Source of the DNA: CALMEC01 sp964628685 | Lineage (GTDB): Bacteria; Actinomycetota; Thermoleophilia; Miltoncostaeales; Miltoncostaeaceae | Assembly (NCBI GenBank): GCA_964628685.1 | Contig: CAZVNM010000001.1 | Span: 124,001 to 188,000, forward strand | DNA: 64,000 nucleotides | Reading direction: 5' to 3' | In this document: positions 34,257 to 42,997 of the stretch, in pieces | How positions within the stretch are numbered: the first letter of the stretch is position 1 | How the letters are laid out: each line of letters starts with the position of its first letter | Program-made: the position numbers and the translations under genes | The notes under the pieces: model-generated | What the model was told of the DNA's origin: nothing | The model's database searches: none | Seen by the model: only the letters and a program-made list of their open reading frames with translations

Positions 34257-34286
34257 ACCCTACGCGACGGATATTCGGACGTCCAA
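34257..34286 (-). promoter_or_regulatory. Promoter of the nitroreductase-crotonase-ligase operon, with overlapping palindrome
   Basis: On the minus strand, TTGGAC (34281-34286), an 18-bp spacer and TAGGGT (34257-34262). The -35 is part of TTGGACGTCCGAA, a near-perfect palindrome that could be a repressor site. AAAGG precedes the ATG at 34218. Confidence 0.6.
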
Positions 34287-34420
34287 CTATCTCCTCACGC
34301 TCTGAGACGGCTCGCTCAGCACGCGGAAGCCCCGATGCGCGTCTCCGGTCGGCGCCTCGCCGCCGCCTCGGCGATGGGCCGGCCAGACTTCGCGAGAACG
34401 TCCGCGACCGACTGGCCGCC

Positions 34421-34978
34421 TCACCCGGCGCCGTCGCGTGGCACCCAGAGGTCCTCCTCCTGGGCGCGCACGACGATCACGGGGTGCCCCGGTCCATGCT
34501 CCTCTGGCGGCAGCCCGCGTCGAACGATCTCCTCCGCGTCCATGCGCCGGACCGTGACGATGACGCGTCGCCGGTCCTCGGGGCGTGATCGTGATGCGAC
34601 GACGACGGCTCCGGGTGTGCCGCGCACGGGTTGCAGCCGGTACGTGCTCGCGGCCGCCTGCCGGTACCACGTTGGCAGGGAGTACCGAATCGGAGCGTTC
34701 GTGGTCGCGTACCTGCGGACGAACACACGTGCCGTTCCTTCGTCATGCTCGTCCTTGGTGTCGCCGAGACCGGCGTCCGTCGATCGCCATGTGTACCCCG
34801 GGGGCAGCACCTGAACGAGCGGCTCCGCCCTGAGCGCGTCGATTCGCTGTTGTTGCCCGGTGGTGAGCCCCCCGCATCCGGCGGCGACGATGACGCCGAG
34901 GAACCCGCAGGTCCCCAGATGCGCCGCCCTCACCGCCCCGGACCGCCGTCGTCGCCCTGCGTCGAGCGCCACGGTCAC
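34421..34978 (-). CDS. Small lipoprotein of unknown function
   Basis: Protein of 185 aa from a GTG that overlaps the LLM gene stop as GTGA. The N-terminal signal peptide ends in VIVAAGC (lipobox), about residue 36. The mature part is short and beta-rich with PGYTWRSTD and PTWYRQAAAST. I do not recognise the family. Coupling to the flavin oxidoreductase is the only functional hint. Confidence 0.65.
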   Translation of the reverse strand: MTVALDAGRRRRSGAVRAAHLGTCGFLGVIVAAGCGGLTTGQQQRIDALRAEPLVQVLPPGYTWRSTDAGLGDTKDEHDEGTARVFVRRYATTNAPIRYSLPTWYRQAAASTYRLQPVRGTPGAVVVASRSRPEDRRRVIVTVRRMDAEEIVRRGLPPEEHGPGHPVIVVRAQEEDLWVPRDGAG

Positions 34979-36153
34979 CCCGCGGCCGGATCCGAAGGAT
35001 GCTCCCGTTCGTACGCCTCCTGGGCGCGCTCGACACCCGCCGTGCGCTCGGTGTGCAGCGTCGCCGTCTTCGCGCGCGCGACGCGGTTGGACGCCTCCAG
35101 CCCCTCGAGCGCGCCGGTGAAGCGCGGCATGACGTACCGGGCGAGCAGCTCGTGGCTGCGCGCGGTGGCCTCGAGGCTCCCCCACTCCTGCTCCCATACC
35201 AGCAGGCAGCCGAACCCGCCGCTGCGTTCGATGAGCGTCCGGATGGCGGTGATCGCGTCGTCCGGTGTGCCGATCACCCATGCGCCCAGCTCCATCATCT
35301 GGTCGATCACCCGCTCGTGCGGCCCGTCGACCGGGCTGGGCCGTCCGGTCGTCCCGGTGACGTAATCCAGCTGGAAGCGACCGGCGCCGGCGCGCACCGA
35401 CTCCACCGCCTCGGCCCGCGTCTCGGCCAGGTGGATGGGCACCACGAGGCGCCAGTCGCGGCGGTCGACCGTGCGTCCCTCGGCCGCGGCGGTCTCCTCG
35501 GCGATCGCCCAGTGCGCCCGCAGGTCGATGGGACCCCGCGGTCCGCGTCCCACGGCCAGCGACAGCACGCCGGCGCCGAAGCGTCCCGCGAGCTGCATCC
35601 CCCACGGGGACTCCATGCTGGTGGTCGCGAACGGTGGATGCGGGTGCTGGTACGGGCGAAGCTGCAGCACGGCATCGTTCAGCTCGAACCAGTCGCTGCG
35701 GTACGAGAATGGCTCGGTCTCGAGGAAGAGGCGCTCGATGACACCGAGCGACTCGGCCTGCATCTCGCGAAGCCGCTGTGGGTCGAGGCCCAGCATCAGC
35801 GCGTCGGTCAGGTGCCCGCCGGGGCCGACGCCGAAGTCGACGCGCCCACGGGTGAGGTGGTCCAGGAGCACGATGCGGTCGGCCACCATGAGCGGGTGGT
35901 GGTAGGGAAGGCTCACCGCGCCGGTCCCAAGCCGGATGTGCCGGGTGCGCTCGGCCGCGACCGCCAGGAACATCTCGGGCGAGGCGACCGTCTCCCACCC
36001 GGTGGAGTGGTGCTCGCCCACCCAGGCCTCGTCGAAGCCCAGGCGGTCGAGGAGCGCGATGAGGTCGAGATCGCGCTGCAGGGCCAGCGTCGGGTTCTCA
36101 CGCGGCTCGTGGTAGGGGGCGAAGAACCCCCCGAAACGCAGCGTGTCGGTCAT
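34975..36153 (-). CDS. LLM-class flavin-dependent oxidoreductase
   Basis: Luciferase-like monooxygenase of 392 aa. LLM landmarks are GFDEAWVGEHHSTGWE near residue 42, TGAVSLPYHHPLMVADRI near 75-92, and RGRVDFGVGPGGHLTDAL. These enzymes use FMNH2 or F420H2; which one cannot be told. The ATG at 36153 was chosen because TAGCAT lies 8 nt before it and upstream in-frame sequence is not family-like. It is the first gene of a pair with the lipoprotein. Confidence 0.88.
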   Translation of the reverse strand: MTDTLRFGGFFAPYHEPRENPTLALQRDLDLIALLDRLGFDEAWVGEHHSTGWETVASPEMFLAVAAERTRHIRLGTGAVSLPYHHPLMVADRIVLLDHLTRGRVDFGVGPGGHLTDALMLGLDPQRLREMQAESLGVIERLFLETEPFSYRSDWFELNDAVLQLRPYQHPHPPFATTSMESPWGMQLAGRFGAGVLSLAVGRGPRGPIDLRAHWAIAEETAAAEGRTVDRRDWRLVVPIHLAETRAEAVESVRAGAGRFQLDYVTGTTGRPSPVDGPHERVIDQMMELGAWVIGTPDDAITAIRTLIERSGGFGCLLVWEQEWGSLEATARSHELLARYVMPRFTGALEGLEASNRVARAKTATLHTERTAGVERAQEAYEREHPSDPAAG

Positions 36154-36161
36154 CGTGCCGA

Positions 36162-36167
36162 ATGCTA
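36162..36167 (-). promoter_or_regulatory. -10 box TAGCAT for the LLM gene (leaderless)
   Basis: TAGCAT, eight bases, ATG at 36153 on the minus strand. Confidence 0.5.
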
Positions 36168-36270
36168 CTGGCGACGCGAACGCGGGCGACGGACACCACG
36201 CGCAGCGATGGCGAGCCCGCAGGGACATGGGGGACTGCCGGACCGGGACGTGCGTCCGGCCGCCTGTTGG

Positions 36271-36276
36271 TAGGAT
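36271..36276 (+). promoter_or_regulatory. -10 box TAGGAT for the ferredoxin gene
   Basis: TAGGAT 42 nt before the ATG at 36319; GAGGAG lies in the leader. Confidence 0.45.
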
Positions 36277-36318
36277 GCGGCGCCGATCCTTTCACCGTCT
36301 CCGAGGAGCCCGCGACCA

Positions 36319-36630
36319 ATGACCTACATCATCGCCGAGCCGTGCATTGGCACCAAGGACACCGCCTGCGCAGACGTGTGCCCTGTCGATTGCATCCACC
36401 CGGCACCCGGTGAGGACGGTCACGAAGAGGCCACCATCCTCTACATCGACCCCAACGAGTGCATCGACTGCGACGCCTGCGTCGAAGCATGCCCCGTCGA
36501 CGCCACCATGAGCGAGGACGACGTCCCCGCCCAGTGGGAGGCGTTCAAGGAGATCAACCGGGTCTACTTCGAGGAGGGTCCCGAGGCCGGCGAGAAGATG
36601 GTGAAGGAGTTCGTCGCGTCCAAGTCATGA
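36319..36630 (+). CDS. 7Fe-type bacterial ferredoxin (FdxA-like)
   Basis: Ferredoxin of 103 aa. Cluster ligands come from C9-x7-C-x3-C (CIGTKDTACADVCPVDC) and CIDCDACVEACPVD, the pattern of actinobacterial [3Fe-4S][4Fe-4S] ferredoxins. It is the natural electron partner for enzymes such as KorAB, which is encoded 16 kb away. The tail is acidic (EEGPEAGEKM). Only 15 nt separate it from the first trehalose synthase gene, which has its own GGGAGG. Confidence 0.92.
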   Translation: MTYIIAEPCIGTKDTACADVCPVDCIHPAPGEDGHEEATILYIDPNECIDCDACVEACPVDATMSEDDVPAQWEAFKEINRVYFEEGPEAGEKMVKEFVASKS

Positions 36631-36645
36631 CCCCGGGAGGCAGCG

Positions 36646-38070
36646 GTGTTCGAGGTCCCAATCGTCCCACGGAATCCGGATCTGCTCGCGCCCGTCGTCA
36701 CGCGCTGGAATCAGTTCCGCACCGCGGCCCAATTCACCGCTGACACCGCCGGTCATCGCTCCATCTGGAACGTCAACGCCACCGCAACCGGCGGTGGCGT
36801 CGCCGAGATGCTCCCCGTCCTCCTGGGGTACCTGAAGGGCATCGGCGTCAACGCGAGGTGGCTCGTCCTGGACGGGGACGCGCCGTTCTTCGCGATCACC
36901 AAGCGCATCCACAACCTCCTGCACGGAGTCGCGCAGGACGGTGAGCTGGGCGACGCGGAGCGTGCGGTGTTCGAGGCGGCGACCGAACGCAACATGATCG
37001 GTGTCACCTCGGAGATCAAGCCGAGGGAGCTCGTGATCCTCCACGACCCCCAGACCGCCGGCCTGATCCCTCGGCTGAAGGAGCGCGGCGCGTATGTGAT
37101 GTGGCGCTGCCACATCGGCCTGGACGAGGCCAACGAGCACACCGAGAAGGGCTGGGCGTTCCTCGCCCCCTACCTCGACGCCGCCGACCGGCTGGTGGTC
37201 AGCCGGGAGACGTACGCCCCACCCGGCCAGCCGCACGAGAAGCTCATCATCATCCGACCGAGCATCGACCCGTTCGCACCGAAGAACCGCGACATGTCGG
37301 CCCAGGAGGTGACCGCGGTGCTCAACCGGGTCGGCTTCTTCGCCGGACGCAGCGGACCCGACACGGCCACCTTCCTGCGCGATGACGGGACGCCGGCGGC
37401 GCTTCGTCACCACGAGAACCTGTTCGCGGCCGGGGGACCGGTGCCCCCGGACGCGCGGATCGTGCTGCAGGTCAGCCGGTGGGACCGTCTCAAGGACATG
37501 CCGGGCGTCATGAAGGGCTTCGCCGAACACACCGATCTGCCCGACGACGTGCACCTGGTGCTCTGCGGACCCTCGGTCGAGGGCGTCACCGACGATCCCG
37601 AGGGCGAGGAGGTGCTGCAGGAATGCATCGACTTCCGCGCGAGCCTGCCGCCGGAGATGCAGGAGCGCATCCACCTGGCGTGCTTCCCCATGGACGACCG
37701 TGACGAGAACGCGGTGATGATCAACGCGCTCCAGCGTCACGCGTCGGTCGTCGTCCAGAAGAGCCTGGCCGAGGGGTTCGGTCTGACGGTGACCGAGGCC
37801 ATGTGGAAGGGGCGCGCCGTGATCGCCAGCGCGGTCGGCGGGATCAACGACCAGATCACCCACGAACACGACGGCCTGCTCGTCAGCGACCCCACCGACC
37901 TCGCGGAGTTCGGTGCGCTTCTCGGCAGGGTTCTGCGCGAGCCGCTCCTCGCCAGCCTGCTCGGCGACAACGCGCGCGAGCACGCGCGCCGCGAGTTCCT
38001 CCCGGACCGGCATCTCATGCAGTACGCGATCGGCACCACGTCCACGATGGGACCCGAGAACGGCGATTGA
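36646..38070 (+). CDS. treT: Trehalose synthase TreT-type glycosyltransferase, copy 1
   Basis: GT4-family enzyme of 474 aa from a GTG with GGGAGG 5 nt upstream. The nucleotide-sugar donor half shows IWNVNATATGGGVAEMLPVL and ARWLVLDGD at the start. VLQVSRWDRLKDMPGVMKGF, VVVQKSLAEGFGLTVTEAMW and ASAVGGINDQI follow in the C-terminal half; the E-x7-E motif is in EGFGLTVTE. TreT joins NDP-glucose and glucose to form trehalose in one reversible step. It is followed by a close paralogue, so the pair arose by tandem duplication. Confidence 0.88.
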   Translation: MFEVPIVPRNPDLLAPVVTRWNQFRTAAQFTADTAGHRSIWNVNATATGGGVAEMLPVLLGYLKGIGVNARWLVLDGDAPFFAITKRIHNLLHGVAQDGELGDAERAVFEAATERNMIGVTSEIKPRELVILHDPQTAGLIPRLKERGAYVMWRCHIGLDEANEHTEKGWAFLAPYLDAADRLVVSRETYAPPGQPHEKLIIIRPSIDPFAPKNRDMSAQEVTAVLNRVGFFAGRSGPDTATFLRDDGTPAALRHHENLFAAGGPVPPDARIVLQVSRWDRLKDMPGVMKGFAEHTDLPDDVHLVLCGPSVEGVTDDPEGEEVLQECIDFRASLPPEMQERIHLACFPMDDRDENAVMINALQRHASVVVQKSLAEGFGLTVTEAMWKGRAVIASAVGGINDQITHEHDGLLVSDPTDLAEFGALLGRVLREPLLASLLGDNAREHARREFLPDRHLMQYAIGTTSTMGPENGD

Positions 38071-38151
38071 TCGCCGCGGCTCGAACCATGCGCGGCCACC
38101 ATCTGGCCCGATCGCGCCACCGTGCCCTCGGCGGCGAGCACCGGTCGACCC

Positions 38152-39567
38152 GTGCATGAGGTCCCCGTGGTCACGCGGGACCCCCGTCTGCTCCAACCGA
38201 TCATCGGCGAGCAGCGCTGGGCCGCGTTCGCCGACGCGATCGAGTACGTCGGGACACGCGTCGGACCGCGGAAGATCTGGAACATCAACGCCACCGCGTC
38301 GGGTGGCGGTGTGGCCGAGATGCTGCAGGTCCTCCTGGGCTACTGCCGCGGTGCGGGCATCGACGTCCGCTGGCTGGTGCTGGACGGCGACCCGGCGTTC
38401 TTCGCGGTCACCAAGCGCATCCACAACCGGCTGCACGGCTTCGCCGGCGACGGTTTGCCGTTGGACGATGCGGCCAGGGCGGCGTTCGACGCCACCACCG
38501 CGCGCAACCTCGACGATGGACCCGAGGCGATCGCCCCGGGGGACATCGTGCTGGCACACGATCCGCAGACGGCCGGCCTCATCGCCCCGCTTCGCGAGCG
38601 CGGCGCAATCGTCATCTGGCGCTGCCACATCGGCCGCGACACACCCAACGCGCAGACCGACGACGGATGGGCGTTCCTCGCACCCGACATCGCCCACGCC
38701 CACCGTGTGGTCGTCAGCCGCGACGCCTACGTCCCGGCGGACGCCCTGCGGGAGCGCACGGTCGTCATCCCGCCCAGCATCGATCCGTTCGCGACCAAGA
38801 ACCTCGACATGACGCCCGAGGACGTGCGCCGCACGCTCACGCGCATCGGGCTGTTCGGCGACGTCGACGAGCCCGGGGTGACGTTCCGCGCCGCCGACGG
38901 CACCGTGCGACCGCTCGGCCGGTACGTCGACCTCGTGGTCGCCGGCGGCCCGATCCCGCCGGACGCCCGCCTGGTGGTCCAGGTCAGCCGGTGGGACCGG
39001 CTCAAGGACATGGCGGGGGTCATGCGCGGCTTCGCCCTGCACACGCCGCTGCCCGACGGCGTGCATCTGGCCCTCGTCGGCCCGGCGACCGCCGGGGTGA
39101 CCGACGACCCCGAGGGTGACGAGGTGCTCAACGAATGCATCGCCCACTGGCGGACGCTGCCCGAGGACATGCGCCGGCGCGTGCACCTGGTGTGCCTGCC
39201 GATGGACGACGTCGACGAGAACGCCCACATGGTGAACGCCATCCAGCGCCACGCGACGGTGATCGTCCAGAAGAGCCTCGTCGAGGGCTTCGGGCTGACG
39301 GTGACCGAGGCCATGTGGAAGGGGCGTCCGATCGTCGCGAGCGCGGTCGGCGGCATCCAGGACCAGATCGCCGACGGGCGCGACGGGCTGCTGGTGGGAA
39401 ACCCCATGGACCTCACGGCGTTCGGCGAGCAGCTGGGCCACCTGCTGCACGACCCCGACCGGGCCGCGCGGCTGGGCGCCGCGGCGCGCGAGCGGGCGTT
39501 TCGCGCGTTCCTTCCCGACCGCCACCTCATGCAGTACGCCAACCTCGTCGGCCCCGTCCTCGACTGA
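38152..39567 (+). CDS. Trehalose synthase TreT-type glycosyltransferase, copy 2
   Basis: Paralogue of the preceding gene, 471 aa. I chose the GTG at 38152 because it aligns with copy 1's start (HEVPVVTRDP against FEVPIVPRNP); an upstream GTG at 38122 would add ten residues. All motifs are kept (IWNINATASGGGVAEMLQVL, VQVSRWDRLKDMAGVMRGF, IVQKSLVEGFGLTVTEAMW). Divergence is spread over the whole length, so both copies are probably functional; they may differ in acceptor or regulation. It converges on the SDR gene. Confidence 0.86.
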   Translation: MHEVPVVTRDPRLLQPIIGEQRWAAFADAIEYVGTRVGPRKIWNINATASGGGVAEMLQVLLGYCRGAGIDVRWLVLDGDPAFFAVTKRIHNRLHGFAGDGLPLDDAARAAFDATTARNLDDGPEAIAPGDIVLAHDPQTAGLIAPLRERGAIVIWRCHIGRDTPNAQTDDGWAFLAPDIAHAHRVVVSRDAYVPADALRERTVVIPPSIDPFATKNLDMTPEDVRRTLTRIGLFGDVDEPGVTFRAADGTVRPLGRYVDLVVAGGPIPPDARLVVQVSRWDRLKDMAGVMRGFALHTPLPDGVHLALVGPATAGVTDDPEGDEVLNECIAHWRTLPEDMRRRVHLVCLPMDDVDENAHMVNAIQRHATVIVQKSLVEGFGLTVTEAMWKGRPIVASAVGGIQDQIADGRDGLLVGNPMDLTAFGEQLGHLLHDPDRAARLGAAARERAFRAFLPDRHLMQYANLVGPVLD

Positions 39568-39588
39568 CGGCCGCCCGCGCCCCGCGGG

Positions 39589-40335
39589 TCAGGCGATGAC
39601 GGTCCCCTCGCCGCCGTCAACCAGGATCGACGTGCCGGTCACGAAGGACGCGCGCTCGCTCACGAGGAAGGCCACGACCGCCGCCAACTCCGCCGGCTCC
39701 CCCACCCGCCCCATGGGTGACGCCGCCCCGCGCTCGTCGATCGCCGCGTCGCTGCCGTAGATCTCGAGCAGGCGGTCGGTGCGGACCGACCCCGGCATCA
39801 CGTTGTTGATGAGCACGTTCTCCGACGCCACCTCGCGGGCGAGGGTCCGCACGAGGCCGGCCACCCCCGCGCGGGCGATGTTGGACAGGGCCAGCCCGTC
39901 GATCGCCTCGCGCACGGTGCGGCTGGTGATGGTGACGATCCGTCCCCAGCGGCGCTCGCGCATGCCGAGAAGCGCCGCCCGCACCAGGCGCAGGGTGCCC
40001 ATCAGGTTCTTCTGGATGGCCTCGTCCAGGTCGTCGGCGGCGGCGTCGACGAAGCGGCCTGTGGCCGGTCCGCCGGCGTTGGCGATCACGATGTCGACGG
40101 TTCCCAGGGCCGCCACCGCATCCGCCACGATGCGCTCCGGACCGTCGGCCGCGGCCATGTCCCCGGGCACGGCGACCGCACCGATCCGGCCGGCCGTCTC
40201 CTCCAGCCGTTCGGCTCCTCTTGCGCTGATCGCGACCCTGCACCCCTCGGCGACGAGCGCCTCGGCGATGGCGCGTCCCAGCCCGCGACTGGCACCGGTC
40301 ACGAGCGCCGTCCTGCCTGTGATTCCCAGATCCAT
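39589..40335 (-). CDS. SDR-family oxidoreductase, divergent BKR-like
   Basis: Rossmann-fold protein of 248 aa. TGASRGLGRAIAEAL is the cofactor motif (TGxxxGxG) and NAGG follows. The catalytic YxxxK is missing: the segment reads IDGLALSNIARAGVAGLV where active SDRs have Y..SxxK. This replaces Tyr and Lys, as in a BKR-like SDR subgroup known to lack the tetrad. The C-terminus FVTGTSILVDGGEG is typical. It may bind without reducing or use other residues. Start at ATG 40335; no clear Shine-Dalgarno. Confidence 0.85.
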   Translation of the reverse strand: MDLGITGRTALVTGASRGLGRAIAEALVAEGCRVAISARGAERLEETAGRIGAVAVPGDMAAADGPERIVADAVAALGTVDIVIANAGGPATGRFVDAAADDLDEAIQKNLMGTLRLVRAALLGMRERRWGRIVTITSRTVREAIDGLALSNIARAGVAGLVRTLAREVASENVLINNVMPGSVRTDRLLEIYGSDAAIDERGAASPMGRVGEPAELAAVVAFLVSERASFVTGTSILVDGGEGTVIA

Positions 40336-40377
40336 GCGGGCAGGTTGCCACACCGGCCGGGCGCCCGACACGACTGC

Positions 40378-40383
40378 TATCGT
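40378..40383 (+). promoter_or_regulatory. -10 box TATCGT for the small membrane protein at 40392 (leaderless)
   Basis: TATCGT, eight bases, GTG at 40392. Confidence 0.5.
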
Positions 40384-40391
40384 CGACCCCC

Positions 40392-40670
40392 GTGGCGAGT
40401 GCGAAGAACAAGCGAAAGACCGACCGCGGCCGGCGCAACTACGAGCCAGTGGTCGAGGAGACGGGCCTTCAGAAGTTCACCCCCACGGGGTGGGCCAACT
40501 GGCTGGGTTTCATCCTGTTCGGCGGGCTCGCGATCGTGACCGCGGTCGAGACCGTGCTCGCGTTGGGGCGCACCGGTCACACCGACTGGATCGTCGCCCT
40601 CGTCCTCACGGGTCTCTTCGCGTGGATGGCCGTGCTCTTCGCCATCACGCACTGGAAGGACTACATCTAG
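40392..40670 (+). CDS. Small membrane protein, two helices
   Basis: Protein of 92 aa. A basic N-terminus (KNKRKTDRGRRNYEPVVEE) precedes two transmembrane helices (WLGFILFGGLAIVTAVETVL and WIVALVLTGLFAWMAVLFAI). I do not recognise a family. The start is a GTG placed 8 nt after TATCGT. Confidence 0.7.
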   Translation: MASAKNKRKTDRGRRNYEPVVEETGLQKFTPTGWANWLGFILFGGLAIVTAVETVLALGRTGHTDWIVALVLTGLFAWMAVLFAITHWKDYI

Positions 40671-41044
40671 CGTCGTTGGTGCGTCGAGCCCTCGCGCTCC
40701 GCGCAACGATCGGAAGCGTTTGTGCGTGCGTGTCTCCCCACCGCTCGCACGGGATCGCCGCTCGCCGCGCATCTTCTTCGACAGCGTGACGCGCCCGTGA
40801 TGCCACGCCCGGTCGCGTCGGGTGCCGGCGATCGACGGTCGAGCAACCGCACACGCCCAGCGCCCGCGGCCGCACCGTCCGGCGGCTGACGGGGTCGAGG
40901 CGCACGAGGACACCCCTCCTCGGGCGGCATGTCCTGGGCTCACGGGGTGGTGTCGCCGGTCGCGGTGCCGACCCATCGCGGGGCTCATCACCGGGGCCCG
41001 TACCGCGTCGGGTGACCACGCCACCCGACGCGGGCACGTCCGTC
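40671..41044. other. Gene-poor stretch, nothing recognised
   Basis: About 370 bp with no frame that has a ribosome binding site or protein-like composition, and no RNA gene or repeat that I can see. Long frames here are antisense GC artefacts. Confidence 0.5.
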
Positions 41045-41254
41045 TCAGGCGTCGCCGCCCTCGCTGCGATCGGGACCGGCCGTCTCCCCCGTTCCTCCGC
41101 CGTCGCGCCACCTGATGGGGCCACCCTCCTTCGGCGGCGTCTCCACCGGCTCCAGGGTCTCGGGCGCATCGGGTCCGGCGCCCTCGGCCGCCTCGTCCAT
41201 GTCGTCGATGATCTTGCGCCGCGCCTCACCCTCGTCACGCTTCCCACCGGCCAT
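41045..41254 (-). CDS. Small hydrophilic hypothetical protein
   Basis: Protein of 69 aa from the ATG at 41254, preceded by a very strong AAGGAGG at 6 nt. It is rich in Glu, Asp, Gly and Pro (GKRDEGEARRKIIDDMDEAA, PKEGGPIRWRDGGG) and probably disordered. The ribosome binding site is the main evidence. Function unknown. Confidence 0.6.
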   Translation of the reverse strand: MAGGKRDEGEARRKIIDDMDEAAEGAGPDAPETLEPVETPPKEGGPIRWRDGGGTGETAGPDRSEGGDA

Positions 41255-41395
41255 CGGGGGCCTCCTTCCGTCGCTTGGCTGGAGGGTTGCCGTCACGGCC
41301 GGGTCCCACACATCGCCTGTTGCATGCGTCACAGGACGTGTGTCGTGGTTCCGATCCGGGGAACAGGCCTCTCACGCGAACGGGAGGGAGCGACC

Positions 41396-41752
41396 ATGCC
41401 GCCACGGGGCGTGAAGAAGGGGTCCAAGCGGGCCCGCCAGTACGAGCACATCAAGGAGAGCCTCGAGGAGCGCGGCCGCCCCGAGGACGAGGCCGAGGAG
41501 ATCGCCGCACGCACCGTCAACAAGGAGCGCGCCCGCGCCGGGGAGTCCGAGGAGGCCTCGCGGACGTCGATCGACGACATCTCATCCGGCCGCCGGGGTG
41601 GTCTGCGATCGGGCACCGACCGCCCGAAGGGCAGGACCCGCGACCAGCTCTACCAGGAGGCGAAGTCGATGGGCATCGAGGGGCGTTCGAAGATGAACAA
41701 GGCGCAGCTCGAGACCGCGGTTGACGCCGGGAAGGCGCTCGGCGCACGCTGA
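41396..41752 (+). CDS. Rho N-terminal-domain-like small basic protein
   Basis: Protein of 118 aa with GGGAGGGAG before the ATG. The first half is charged helix (KKGSKRARQYEHIKESLEER, EDEAEEIAARTVNKERARAG). The C-terminus TRDQLYQEAKSMGIEGRSKM-NKAQLE is a Rho-N/SAP-like helical module that usually binds nucleic acid. Similar proteins are annotated as plasmid stabilisation or DUF7218 proteins. Role unknown. Confidence 0.72.
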   Translation: MPPRGVKKGSKRARQYEHIKESLEERGRPEDEAEEIAARTVNKERARAGESEEASRTSIDDISSGRRGGLRSGTDRPKGRTRDQLYQEAKSMGIEGRSKMNKAQLETAVDAGKALGAR

Positions 41753-41767
41753 TCGGCGCGCCGGCCG

Positions 41768-42991
41768 TCAGCCCGCGAGGGCCTCGCGGATCGTGTCGCC
41801 CAGTGAGGCGAGGCCGCGGTCGATCTGATCGGAGTCCGCGCAGCTGAAGCTGAGACGCATGGTCGTCGCTCCACCGCCCAGGGCGTGGAACGGGCGACCG
41901 GGGACGTAGGCCACGTGGCGGGCGACCGCGTGCGGCAGCATCTCGACGGTGTCGATGCCCTCCGGAAGGGTCAGCCAGAGGAACATCCCGCCGTCGGGCG
42001 TGGTGTGGTCCACCCCGGCGGGCAGCAGGCGCTCGATCCCGCCGATCATGTGCATGGCGCGCTCACCGTAGACCCGGCGGACCCGCTCCACCTGCGCCGG
42101 CAGCACGTCGTTGACGAGCTCGGCCACGATCATCTGGTTGAGCGTGGGGGTGTGCAGGTCGGTGCCCTGCTTGGCCTCGATCACCTTCTGCATGATCACG
42201 CCCGGCGCCTGCAGCCACCCCTCCCGCAGCCCGGGCACGAGGGTCTTGGAGAATGAGCCGCAGTGGATGACGTTGCAGCGGTCGGGGTCACCACCCGCGG
42301 CCTCCAGGGCCAGTGAGTAGAGGGTGGGGAGCGGTTCGCCGGCGAACCGGATGGCCCCGTACGGGTCGTCCTCGATCACCACGATGCCGTGGCGACGTGT
42401 CACCTCGACGAGTGCGCGGCGCCGCTCGAGGGTCATCGTGATGCCGGTCGGGTTCTGGAAGTTGGGGACCGTGTAGAGCAGCTTGGCCGGCGTCGTCGCC
42501 AGCAGCTCGTCCAGCGCCGCGACGTCGATCCCGTCCTCGTCGGTGGTCACCTGGACGTAGCGCGGCCCGAACATCGCAAACGCCTGCAGGGCGCCCAGGT
42601 ACGTGGGCGTCTCCACCAGCACGACGTCGCCCTCCGAGATGAGCACGCGTCCCAGGAGGTCAAGGCCCTGCTGGCTGCCGGTGACGATCTGGACGTTCTC
42701 GACCGGGATGGCGTCGTGGCCGGCGATCCACTCGCGCAGGGGACGGAAGCCCTCCGTGGTGCTGTACTGCAGGGCCGCGTGGCCGTGGCGCGTGAGGATG
42801 CGGTCGGTCGCCTGCCGGATCTCGTCCACCGGGAAGAGCTCGGGTGCCGGCAGACCGCCGGCGAAGCTGATGACGTGCGCCTGCTCGGTGATCTTGAGGA
42901 TCTCGCGGATGGCGCTGGCGTTGGTGCGCCGAGACCGATCGGAGATGAGGTGCGCGAAGTCCGACGACCTCATGTCCGGCGTGATCTGCAC
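41768..42991 (-). CDS. PLP-dependent aminotransferase, class I/II (2-aminoadipate/LysN-like)
   Basis: Fold-type I aminotransferase of 407 aa. ISFAGGLPAPELFPV near the start, GSQQGLDLLGR, VPNFQNPTGITM, IEDDPYGAIRF and the PLP lysine in CGSFSKTLVPGLREGW mark the 2-aminoadipate/aromatic aminotransferase group. It transfers amino groups in the cytosol; the substrate is open. The GTG start sits 6 nt after TAGAAT. The noncoding repeat array begins about 150 nt upstream of its promoter. Confidence 0.9.
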   Translation of the reverse strand: MQITPDMRSSDFAHLISDRSRRTNASAIREILKITEQAHVISFAGGLPAPELFPVDEIRQATDRILTRHGHAALQYSTTEGFRPLREWIAGHDAIPVENVQIVTGSQQGLDLLGRVLISEGDVVLVETPTYLGALQAFAMFGPRYVQVTTDEDGIDVAALDELLATTPAKLLYTVPNFQNPTGITMTLERRRALVEVTRRHGIVVIEDDPYGAIRFAGEPLPTLYSLALEAAGGDPDRCNVIHCGSFSKTLVPGLREGWLQAPGVIMQKVIEAKQGTDLHTPTLNQMIVAELVNDVLPAQVERVRRVYGERAMHMIGGIERLLPAGVDHTTPDGGMFLWLTLPEGIDTVEMLPHAVARHVAYVPGRPFHALGGGATTMRLSFSCADSDQIDRGLASLGDTIREALAG

Positions 42992-42997
42992 GGCTGG

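Noticed and set aside
36625..39525. 966-codon minus-strand frame
   Set aside because: Antisense shadow of the two TreT genes; composition is typical of reverse reading of GC-rich codons.
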